From assembly GCA_947174965.1 (NCBI GenBank), contig CAMWKY010000157.1, positions 1-5,580 of the forward strand: a stretch of DNA of 5,580 nucleotides, given 5' to 3'. This document shows, one piece after another, positions 1 through 5,580 of the stretch. This DNA comes from an uncultured Ruminococcus sp. (GTDB lineage: Bacteria > Bacillota > Clostridia > Oscillospirales > Ruminococcaceae). Made by a program: the position numbers and the translations under genes. Numbering within the stretch: position 1 is the first letter of the stretch; every line of letters begins with the position of its first letter. Under the pieces are notes generated by a model, which was not told the origin of the DNA, ran no database searches, and was given only the letters and a program-made list of their open reading frames with translations.

Positions 1-348
1 GTTTACAATATCATAGCTTTCATCAATAATATTGCAGAGTATCTTAAAATCAATATTATTGTCAAGGATTATTGAAATCCAGTTTTTCTTGTTCATATGG
101 TACGCAGGAAAGCACCTGCCCTCACTGAGCAGGCACTCTCTTGTAATCGGATTACATCTTAAATTTATAATGTCAGTAAAACCATCTGCATCAGAAATAA
201 GCACCGATTTTTTTACTTTCATAACCAAAGCATACCATTTTTTGTTTTTCGGATTTCTCAAAATAAATGCGTCAGGAGTTTTTGCCCACAAATATTCAGG
301 CTCTGTCCTGTACTTGCTTTTTGCGTAAGCAATAATCTTATTACGCAT
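1..348 (-). CDS. YjbR/MmcQ (DUF419) family protein, C-terminal end cut by window edge
   Basis: The minus strand reads open from an ATG at 348 to the window edge, giving 116 residues with no stop. The family is recognised from YRTEPEYLW (residues 13-21), KKWYALVMKV (37-46), DIINLRCNP (59-67) and above all PAYHMNKKNWI (81-91), followed by a short D/E-rich helix ending in DESYDIV. This is the layout of single-domain YjbR/MmcQ proteins of about 115-125 residues, so only a few residues should be missing. The family is often labelled DNA-binding because of its fold, but its cellular role is not established. The start codon overlaps the valS stop codon (TAATG) and has no clear Shine-Dalgarno sequence, so translation is probably coupled to valS. 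An ORF on the opposite strand at 32-328 lacks these motifs and is a shadow. The family call is secure; the function is not. Confidence 0.87.
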   Translation of the reverse strand, partial: MRNKIIAYAKSKYRTEPEYLWAKTPDAFILRNPKNKKWYALVMKVKKSVLISDADGFTDIINLRCNPITRECLLSEGRCFPAYHMNKKNWISIILDNNIDFKILCNIIDESYDIVN

Positions 349-2969
349 TACTTACTGAAAGCATCAATCGACTGATTGATTTTAGTCATTTTTTCCTCTG
401 CTGTTGCAAGTTTAGCTTTTTCTGTCTCAATAAGTTTTTCAGGTGCTTTTGCAATAAAGTTCTGATTGTTAAGTTTGTTGCTGAGGAAGTCAATATCTTT
501 CTGCACCTTTGCTTTTTCCTTTTCGAGACGTGCAATTTCCTTGTCCTTGTCAACAAGTTCGTCCATAGGAATGAAAATTCTTGCTGAATCAGTTACAGCA
601 TTTGCGCAGTTTTCATGCTCCATTTTTGCACCTGCTTCAACAGTTGATGCAGATGCGAGCTTTTCAAAGAATACTGCACAACTCTTAAATAATTCAGGTT
701 CAGCCGTTTCAATGAGGAGTTTTGCTTTCACTGACGGCGGTACGTTCATTTCTGTACGTGTATTTCTTATAGCCTTGATTGCTGAAATAATCTTCTCAAA
801 CTGCTTTTCCTCTGCTGAATAGTCAATAGTACTGTCATATAATGGGTACGTTTCAAGTATAATCATGGACTTTCCGTTTGTGAGAACCTGCCATATTTCC
901 TCTGTTATGAACGGCATGAACGGGTGGAGGAGTTTAAGCATACCCTGCATTGCCCACACAAGAACGTCCTGTGCCTTTTTCATGGTTTCACCACCTGCCT
1001 GAATACGTGGTTTAGTCAACTCAATGTACCAGTCGCAGTAAACGTCCCATATAAAGTCGTAAATTTTCTGTGATGCAACACCAAGCTCATACTTTTCAAG
1101 ATTTTCATTTACTTCTCTTGCAAGTCTGTTGAACTTGTTTACAAGCCACTTGTCCTCAATTTCGAGATTTTCGGGCAGTTCTTCAAATTCATAGTCGTCG
1201 GGGAGATTCATCATGATAAAGCGTGATGCATTCCAGAGTTTGTTTGCAAAATTACGTGCAGACTTGACTTTTTCGTCAATATAACGCATATCGTTTCCGG
1301 GTGAATTTCCTGTTGCAAGCATGAATCTCAAAGCATCTGCACCATATTCACTGATTACTTCCAGTGGGTCGATACCGTTTCCGAGTGATTTTGACATCTT
1401 GCGACCCTGCGAATCACGCACAAGACCATGTATAAGAACTGTATCAAACGGTACTTTGCCCATATTTTCAAGTCCGCTGAACATCATACGGATAACCCAG
1501 AAGAATATGATGTCATAGCCTGTTACGAGTGTATTTGTCGGATAGAAGTATTCCAAATCCTCTGTTTTTTCGGGGAATCCGAGAGTTGAGAAAGGCCAGA
1601 GAGCAGAGCTGAACCATGTATCAAGCGTATCGGGGTCTTGTCTCATGGGCTTTCCACACTTCGGACATACTGCTGAATCTTCCTTTGTGACAACCATTTC
1701 ACCGCACTCATCACAATAAAATGCAGGTATCTGATGACCCCACCATATCTGACGGGAAATGCACCAGTCACGGATATTTTCAAGCCAATGGAAATATATC
1801 TTGTCAAATCTTTCAGGGACAAACTTTGTATCACCGTTCTTTACTGCATCAATAGCAGGCTTTGCAAGAGGTTTCATCTTTACAAACCATTGTGTTGATA
1901 CTTTCGGCTCAACTGTAGTTCCGCAACGGTAACAAGTGCCTACATTGTGGCTGTATTCCTCAATTTTTACCAATGCACCCTCTGCATCTAAATCCTCAAC
2001 TATAGCTTTTCTTGCCTCATATCTGTCCATTCCTGCATACTTCGGATAATCTGCAACTATAGTTGCATCGTCGTTCATTACGTTGATAACTGGAAGATTA
2101 TGACGCAATCCGACTTCAAAGTCGTTCGGGTCGTGAGCTGGTGTGATTTTTACAACGCCTGTTCCGAAGTCCATTTCAACATAATCATCAGCTACAACAG
2201 GTATTTCACGGTGAACAATCGGCAGAATTACGGTTTTTCCTACTAAATCTTTATAGCGTGCGTCTTTCGGATTTACAGCTACAGCAGTATCACCAAGAAG
2301 TGTTTCAGGTCTTGTTGTTGCAAGTTCAAGATAGCCGTCACTGTCCTTTATTTTATAGCGGAGATGCCAGAAATGACCTGCCTGCTCCTCAAATGTAACT
2401 TCTGCATCTGAAAGAGATGTTCGGCATTTCGGACACCAGTTTATAATGCGCTCTCCACGATAAATCAAGCCTTTTTCATAGTACTTTACAAAAACTTCCT
2501 TGACAGCCTTTGAACAGCCCTCGTCCATTGTGAAACGTTCTCTTGACCAGTCGCATGATGAGCCAAGTTTTTTAAGCTGTTCAACGATACGTCCGCCGTA
2601 CTGCTTTTTCCACTCCCATGCACGCTCCATAAAGCCGTCACGTCCTAAATCCTCTTTGGAAATACCCTCTTTGCGCATAGCTTCAACAATTTTAGCTTCT
2701 GTAGCAATTGCGGCATGGTCTGTTCCGGGAAGCCATAATGCAGAATATCCACTCATTCTTTTCCAGCGGATAAGTATATCCTGCAAAGTTTCATCAAGTG
2801 CATGACCCATATGGAGCTGACCTGTTATATTCGGAGGAGGAATAACTATAGTATACGGTGTCTTTTTCGGGTCGACTTCTGCACGAAAACAGCCTTTTTC
2901 GTTCCACGCAGAATAAATTCTGTCCTCAAAGTCTTTTGGATTATATGCTTTCGCCATTTCTTTTGCCAT
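348..2969 (-). CDS. valS: Valyl-tRNA synthetase (ValRS), class Ia
   Basis: This enzyme charges tRNA-Val with valine in the cytoplasm and hydrolyses mischarged threonyl-tRNA. With the start at 2969 it is 873 residues, normal for bacterial ValS. The class I signature HMGH is at residues 53-56 (preceded by PPPNITGQL), GTDHAA at 82-87, the CP1 editing-domain motif TTRPETLLGDTAVAV at 218-232, DTWFSS at 450-455 and KMSKS at 524-528. Cysteine pairs at 179/182, 346/349, 419/422 and 435/438 look like zinc sites. The anticodon-binding helical domain spans roughly 606-756 (LLHPFMPFITEEIW at 680-693). A charged coiled coil at about 804-870 is the usual tRNA-binding ValS tail. The start is chosen because AAAGGAG lies 8 bases upstream and the protein then begins MAKEMAKAYNPKDF. 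The in-frame ATG at 3071 lies upstream of the promoter, inside the preceding terminator. The gene appears intact and is followed by an overlapping YjbR gene. Confidence 0.98.
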   Translation of the reverse strand: MAKEMAKAYNPKDFEDRIYSAWNEKGCFRAEVDPKKTPYTIVIPPPNITGQLHMGHALDETLQDILIRWKRMSGYSALWLPGTDHAAIATEAKIVEAMRKEGISKEDLGRDGFMERAWEWKKQYGGRIVEQLKKLGSSCDWSRERFTMDEGCSKAVKEVFVKYYEKGLIYRGERIINWCPKCRTSLSDAEVTFEEQAGHFWHLRYKIKDSDGYLELATTRPETLLGDTAVAVNPKDARYKDLVGKTVILPIVHREIPVVADDYVEMDFGTGVVKITPAHDPNDFEVGLRHNLPVINVMNDDATIVADYPKYAGMDRYEARKAIVEDLDAEGALVKIEEYSHNVGTCYRCGTTVEPKVSTQWFVKMKPLAKPAIDAVKNGDTKFVPERFDKIYFHWLENIRDWCISRQIWWGHQIPAFYCDECGEMVVTKEDSAVCPKCGKPMRQDPDTLDTWFSSALWPFSTLGFPEKTEDLEYFYPTNTLVTGYDIIFFWVIRMMFSGLENMGKVPFDTVLIHGLVRDSQGRKMSKSLGNGIDPLEVISEYGADALRFMLATGNSPGNDMRYIDEKVKSARNFANKLWNASRFIMMNLPDDYEFEELPENLEIEDKWLVNKFNRLAREVNENLEKYELGVASQKIYDFIWDVYCDWYIELTKPRIQAGGETMKKAQDVLVWAMQGMLKLLHPFMPFITEEIWQVLTNGKSMIILETYPLYDSTIDYSAEEKQFEKIISAIKAIRNTRTEMNVPPSVKAKLLIETAEPELFKSCAVFFEKLASASTVEAGAKMEHENCANAVTDSARIFIPMDELVDKDKEIARLEKEKAKVQKDIDFLSNKLNNQNFIAKAPEKLIETEKAKLATAEEKMTKINQSIDAFSK

Positions 2970-2977
2970 TTGAAAAT

Positions 2978-2984
2978 CTCCTTT
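2978..2984 (-). promoter_or_regulatory. Ribosome binding site of valS
   Basis: On the minus strand AAAGGAG is followed by 8 bases (ATTTTCAA) and then the ATG at 2969. This site decides the start: it rules out the 34-residue N-terminal extension that the open frame would allow. It also favours the first of the two in-frame ATGs in MAKEMAK, because the second would be about 20 bases away. Confidence 0.9.
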
Positions 2985-3008
2985 ATTATACAAATATATA
3001 CAAGTTTT

Positions 3009-3037
3009 ATTATATCCCAAAAATATACTTTTGTCAA
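3009..3037 (-). promoter_or_regulatory. Consensus sigma-A (sigma-70 type) promoter for valS
   Basis: On the minus strand TTGACA (3037-3032) and TATAAT (3014-3009) both match the consensus exactly and are separated by an ideal 17 bases. Transcription would start near 3002, leaving a leader of about 33 bases before the valS ATG. The promoter begins 14 bases past the T-run of the terminator of the preceding unit, so the valS unit is insulated from the glgA unit. The leader is too short for a T-box riboswitch and no operator-like palindrome is apparent, so expression looks constitutive and strong (inference). Confidence 0.93.
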
Positions 3038-3051
3038 GCCGTTTATTTGTC

Positions 3052-3081
3052 AAAAAAGGAGCAGACAACAAAATCTGCTCC
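3052..3081 (-). terminator. Rho-independent terminator after the glgA-HAD-small ORF unit
   Basis: On the minus strand a perfect 8-base-pair stem, GGAGCAGA/TCTGCTCC (3081-3074 with 3065-3058), encloses an 8-base loop (TTTTGTTG). It is followed directly by six T residues (3057-3052). It begins 8 bases after the stop codon of the 84-residue gene and ends just before the valS promoter. This is the clearest transcription boundary in the window. Confidence 0.93.
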
Positions 3082-3089
3082 AGTTTATA

Positions 3090-3344
3090 TTATTCAGAAC
3101 ATTTTTCCTCAATCCATTTAACCATTTCAGCGAATCCCTGTTCTGTAAGATCAAATTCCTTTTCGTTTTCGATAGTTGCTTTCATGGAACACAACCTGCC
3201 GTGCCATGTAAGCACTTTCATTTTTTCTTTGGTTATTATCTTATAGGAGAAGTTTCCTACACTTCCCGAATAGTCGTTTCCACTCTTGAAATAGTAGAAT
3301 TTCGGTATTTCAAATATCTGCGATACACTTGTTTTTGACGGCAT
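3090..3344 (-). CDS. Uncharacterised small protein, 84 residues
   Basis: I do not recognise this family. The 84-residue product has no signal peptide or membrane segment and is probably cytoplasmic. The first two thirds are rich in aromatic residues and short beta-like stretches (IFEIPKFYYFKSG at 10-22, FSYKIITKEKMKVLTWHGRL at 32-51). The end is an amphipathic helix-like segment with the pattern LTEQGFAEMVKWIEE (66-80). Two cysteines (52 and 82) do not form a metal motif. The evidence that it is a real gene is its context. Its ATG follows the HAD stop codon after one base (TGAAATG), an AAAGGAAG sequence lies 8 bases upstream, and a strong terminator comes just after its stop codon. It is probably translationally coupled to the HAD enzyme. 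The overlapping plus-strand frame at 2802-3338 crosses this gene, the terminator and the promoter and is not credible. Confidence 0.82.
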   Translation of the reverse strand: MPSKTSVSQIFEIPKFYYFKSGNDYSGSVGNFSYKIITKEKMKVLTWHGRLCSMKATIENEKEFDLTEQGFAEMVKWIEEKCSE

Positions 3345-3345
3345 T

Positions 3346-4011
3346 TCAGATTCTTCCTTTGTAAAATTCTATAGATTCATCAAGACTTCTATAAACTGCA
3401 CTAATCATAGACAGAATATCATCATCAGGCGGTGTCATATCGGGTATCATTATGGCGTGACAGCCTGCACTGTATGCTGATTTTATGCCGTTTGGTGAAT
3501 CTTCATAGGCGGTACACTGATTAGGCACAAGACCAATCTGCTTACAAGCCGTGACGTAAATATCAGGCTTTGGCTTGCCATTTGTAACCATGTCACCGCA
3601 TATTACAGCATCAAAATAACTTAAAGCATCTATTTTTTTAAGATAAAGCAGAGTTCTGTCTCTTTGCGTTGCCGTTGCAACAGCAATTCTTATTCCGTTT
3701 GATTTCAGAAAGTCCAGCAGTTCAAAAAGACCTTTTTTTATCTCAATTCCATGCTGTTCAATGTGTGCATTAATCAGCTCTGTACGTCTTGCACGGACTT
3801 CCTCTGTCGGAAAATCATCACCAAAAAAGCCTTTGAGCTTCGGAACAGAGTATTTTCTTGCGAGACTTCTTATAGCAAAAACGTGCTTATCTTCCATTTT
3901 ATAGCCAAAATCAGCCGATGCTTGTTTCCAGTATCTTAAATACAGCTTTTCCGTGTCAAGCATAAGACCGTCCATGTCAAAAACTGCACCTTTAATTATA
4001 TTATCATTCAT
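3346..4011 (-). CDS. HAD-superfamily hydrolase, beta-phosphoglucomutase-like (subfamily IA)
   Basis: This is a cytoplasmic Mg-dependent phosphatase or phosphomutase of 221 residues, the usual length for the family. Motif I is FDMDGLMLDTE, with nucleophile Asp12 and acid/base Asp14. A helical C1 cap follows at about 18-90. Motif II is the Thr in VATATQ (Thr113 by position), motif III is Lys146 in GKPKPDIY, and motif IV is YEDSPNGIKSAYSAG with the metal-binding acids Glu170 and Asp171. The DGLMLDTE form and the small helical cap are typical of beta-PGM/YcjU/GS1-like members, which act on sugar phosphates or nucleotides. The exact substrate cannot be read from sequence. Lying 65 bases after glgA, it could handle a sugar phosphate linked to glucan turnover, but this is inference. 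The start at 4011 has only a weak Shine-Dalgarno sequence (AGCAGAAA), and motif I begins at residue 11, so no later start is plausible. Confidence 0.93.
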   Translation of the reverse strand: MNDNIIKGAVFDMDGLMLDTEKLYLRYWKQASADFGYKMEDKHVFAIRSLARKYSVPKLKGFFGDDFPTEEVRARRTELINAHIEQHGIEIKKGLFELLDFLKSNGIRIAVATATQRDRTLLYLKKIDALSYFDAVICGDMVTNGKPKPDIYVTACKQIGLVPNQCTAYEDSPNGIKSAYSAGCHAIMIPDMTPPDDDILSMISAVYRSLDESIEFYKGRI

Positions 4012-4053
4012 TTTCTGCTAAATAGTTGTATCAGCCATGAAAACAGTGATTTA

Positions 4054-4071
4054 TGATGCACTTCTGCATCA
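4054..4071 (-). other. Intergenic hairpin between glgA and the HAD gene
   Basis: A perfect 7-base-pair inverted repeat, TGATGCA/TGCATCA, with a 4-base loop (GAAG on the minus strand) starts 5 bases after the glgA stop codon. The bases after it on the minus strand (TAAATCACTG) contain no T-run, so it is not a standard intrinsic terminator. It may protect the 3' end of the glgA message, mark a processing site, or reduce read-through to the HAD gene. The rest of the 65-base gap shows no convincing -35/-10 pair. Confidence 0.5.
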
Positions 4072-4076
4072 GCTTT

Positions 4077-5531
4077 TCACCAGTTAATCATCCAGCTGTA
4101 CATACCCTCATATTGTAATGCGGAGCTGTTCCATGAGTAGTCAGTTTCCATGCCACGCTTAACCATTTTGTCCCATTCTGTGCGGTGGTCATAGTAAACG
4201 CTCTTTGAATAGTTGATTACACCAAGCATTTCCTCTGCATTATAGTTTGCAAATGAGAAGCCTGTACCTGTTCCGTCAAATTCATTGTAAGGAGCGACAG
4301 TATCTTTAAGACCGCCTGTTTCACGTACTATCGGAACAGTACCATAGCGTAGGGAGATAAGCTGTGTAAGTCCGCACGGCTCAAAGAGTGACGGCATAAG
4401 CATTGCATCAGCGGAAGCATAGAGCTTATGTGCAAGGGCATCAGAATAAAGGATATTTGCAGATACACGCTCCGGATATTTCCACTGATAGTGGCGGAAC
4501 ATATCTTCGTATCTCTGTTCGCCTGTTCCGACAACGACAAACTGCGTATTTTCGTCGCATATACGTTCCATAACGCAGTTGATAAGGTCAAGACCTTTCT
4601 GGTCGGTGAGACGTGAGATTATACCAATCATGTACTTATCTCTGTCAACAGGAAGTCCGAGTTCTGCCTGTAATTTTTCTTTGTTGACTGCTTTTTTCTC
4701 TTTGAAGTTCTTTGCATTGTATTCTGCGAAAATCTGCTTGTCATCTGACGGATTGAACACTTTGTAGTCAATGCCGTTTACAATACCTCTTAATGATGCA
4801 CTTCTTGCACGAAGCAAGCCATCAAGCTGTTCGCCAAAGAACGGATATTTGATTTCCTCTGCATAAGTTTCTGAAACGGTTGTAATATAATCAGCATAGA
4901 CAAGACCGCCCTTGAGCATATTTGCATCTTTCTTGAACTCAAGTTTATCAGGTGTGAACATATAGTCAGGGAGTGCTGTGTTGTACTTGAAAGTATCAAT
5001 ATTCCATACCCCCTGAAATTTGAGGTTGTGTATTGTCATAACAGACTTTGTTGAACTGTAGAACGGATTTGTTGCGAAAGTTGAGTGAAGGAATACAGGG
5101 ATAAGAGATGCCTGCCAGTCGTGACAATGAATGATGTCAGGACGGAAGCCGACAACAGGAAGTATTGCAAGAACAGCCTTACAGAAGAAAGTGAAACGCT
5201 CAATATCCCACTTCAAATCTGATGAGTAAGGACTGTCACACTTGAAATAATACTCATTATCAACAAAATAAATCTTGATGCCATTATATTCATACTCCAT
5301 AATTCCGACGTGTACACCGTTCTGTCTAAGACCGTAGTCCATGTAGAAGTGGGTGACATATCTGAAGTTGTCTCTGAACTTCGGAGGAATGCAGGTGTAG
5401 TATGGCATAATAACTCTTACGTCAAATTCGTCCTTGTTGAGATATTGTGGCAAAGCTCCTACAACGTCAGCAAGACCACCTGTTTTTATAAACGGAACAC
5501 ATTCAGATGCAGCAAATAAAATATTTTTCAT
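4077..5531 (-). CDS. glgA: Glycogen synthase, ADP-glucose type (GT5)
   Basis: The enzyme transfers glucose from ADP-glucose to the non-reducing end of an alpha-1,4-glucan, the elongation step of glycogen synthesis in the cytoplasm. At 484 residues it is close to E. coli GlgA (477). The N-terminal GT5 domain carries KTGGLADVVGALP (16-28, the K-x-G-G nucleotide-sugar loop), IHCHDWQASLIP (134-145) and MTIHNLKFQG (165-174). A linker with YADYITTVSETYA (212-224) and GIVNGIDYKVFNP (249-261) leads to the C-terminal Rossmann domain. That domain has ISRLTDQKGLDL (305-316; Arg307 and Lys312 match the E. coli substrate-binding Arg/Lys) and PSLFEPCGLTQL (380-391; Glu384 fits the catalytic-site Glu). It ends with the normal C-terminal Trp-rich helix. 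AAGGAG lies 7 bases before the ATG. No key residue is missing. It is the first gene visible in a unit with the HAD enzyme and the 84-residue protein; its promoter is not convincingly in the window. Confidence 0.98.
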   Translation of the reverse strand: MKNILFAASECVPFIKTGGLADVVGALPQYLNKDEFDVRVIMPYYTCIPPKFRDNFRYVTHFYMDYGLRQNGVHVGIMEYEYNGIKIYFVDNEYYFKCDSPYSSDLKWDIERFTFFCKAVLAILPVVGFRPDIIHCHDWQASLIPVFLHSTFATNPFYSSTKSVMTIHNLKFQGVWNIDTFKYNTALPDYMFTPDKLEFKKDANMLKGGLVYADYITTVSETYAEEIKYPFFGEQLDGLLRARSASLRGIVNGIDYKVFNPSDDKQIFAEYNAKNFKEKKAVNKEKLQAELGLPVDRDKYMIGIISRLTDQKGLDLINCVMERICDENTQFVVVGTGEQRYEDMFRHYQWKYPERVSANILYSDALAHKLYASADAMLMPSLFEPCGLTQLISLRYGTVPIVRETGGLKDTVAPYNEFDGTGTGFSFANYNAEEMLGVINYSKSVYYDHRTEWDKMVKRGMETDYSWNSSALQYEGMYSWMINW

Positions 5532-5538
5532 GCTTTTT

Positions 5539-5544
5539 CTCCTT
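5539..5544 (-). promoter_or_regulatory. Ribosome binding site of glgA
   Basis: On the minus strand AAGGAG is separated by 7 bases (AAAAAGC) from the ATG at 5531. It fixes the glgA start, which also matches the conserved GlgA N-terminus (MKNILFAASE). Confidence 0.9.
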
Positions 5545-5554
5545 AATAAAAATT

Positions 5555-5570
5555 CTGCTTTAATAAGCAG
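5555..5570 (-). other. Small hairpin upstream of glgA
   Basis: A perfect 6-base-pair inverted repeat, CTGCTT/AAGCAG, with loop ATTA lies 10 bases upstream of the glgA Shine-Dalgarno sequence. On the minus strand it is followed by AATTTTATT, an imperfect T-rich tract. It could be a weak terminator of a gene beyond the right edge or a leader hairpin of glgA. The window ends 10 bases further on, so the two cannot be told apart. A TATACA sequence at 5576-5571 could be a -10 element, but any -35 would be outside the window. Confidence 0.3.
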
Positions 5571-5580
5571 TGTATACTTG

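Noticed and set aside
32..328. Plus-strand open frame of 98 codons
   Set aside because: The minus strand of the same interval encodes a clear YjbR/MmcQ protein with PAYHMNKKNWI. The plus-strand product has no recognisable motif.
466..822. Plus-strand frame of 118 codons, rich in Ser and Phe, inside valS
   Set aside because: It is antisense to the ValS C-terminal coiled coil, where reverse-complemented Lys/Glu codons give Ser/Phe/Leu runs. There is no sign of independent coding.
2985..2990. Second TATAAT on the minus strand close to the valS start
   Set aside because: There is no -35 at a suitable distance (ATAATA at that place), and transcription from it would start inside the ribosome binding site. 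The TATAAT at 3009-3014 has a perfect partner.
2970..3071. 34-residue N-terminal extension of ValS, starting at an ATG at 3071
   Set aside because: That ATG lies in the loop of the preceding terminator and upstream of the consensus promoter. The good Shine-Dalgarno sequence and the normal ValS N-terminus are at 2969.
2802..3338. Plus-strand open frame of 178 codons
   Set aside because: It runs antisense through the valS 5' end, promoter, terminator and the 84-residue gene. Its composition is that of a reverse complement shadow, and no family motif or ribosome binding site was seen.
4012..4076. Possible separate promoter for the HAD gene
   Set aside because: No TTGACA-like hexamer is found at about 17 bases from any TATAAT-like sequence in the 65-base gap. 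Read-through from glgA is the simpler explanation.
1..5580. A hidden novel system (mobile element, CRISPR array, defence island, structured RNA)
   Set aside because: Nearly all of the window is filled by five housekeeping-style or small genes with short gaps. I saw no repeats beyond the listed hairpins and no transposase, integrase, nuclease or reverse-transcriptase motifs on either strand.

Overview
The window is AT-rich bacterial DNA with every supportable gene on the minus strand, so transcription runs from right to left. The AAGGAG-type ribosome binding sites, a near-ideal sigma-A promoter, the AT-rich codon use and the style of the proteins (a ValS with cysteine-pair metal sites, a GT5 glycogen synthase, a short YjbR/MmcQ protein) suggest a low-GC Bacillota, probably a Clostridia member of the Ruminococcus/Oscillospiraceae type. 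That placement is inference from the look of the proteins, not from a search.

In order of transcription, the right half holds glgA (glycogen synthase, 4077-5531). After a 65-base gap with a small hairpin comes a HAD-superfamily phosphatase/phosphomutase-like gene (3346-4011). One base further on starts an unrecognised 84-residue protein gene (3090-3344). A strong intrinsic terminator (3052-3081) closes this unit. No promoter is visible between glgA and the HAD gene, so the three genes probably share a transcript that starts beyond the right edge.

The left half is a second unit. A perfect TTGACA/TATAAT promoter with a 17-base spacer (3009-3037) lies just downstream of the terminator and drives valS (valyl-tRNA synthetase, 348-2969) through a leader of only about 33 bases. 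The valS stop codon overlaps the start codon of a YjbR/MmcQ (DUF419) family gene in a TAATG junction. That gene runs off the left edge of the window, probably only a few residues short of its end.

The first unit belongs to storage-glucan metabolism, with a possible sugar-phosphate HAD enzyme. The second is core translation with a small accessory gene of unknown role. I see no mobile element, CRISPR array, tRNA, rRNA, phage gene or defence system, and nothing that looks like an undescribed multi-gene system. The points most worth a second look are the short T-box-free valS leader, the TAATG-coupled YjbR gene, and the small unknown gene tightly coupled to the HAD enzyme. There is no gene-free stretch longer than about 120 bases.
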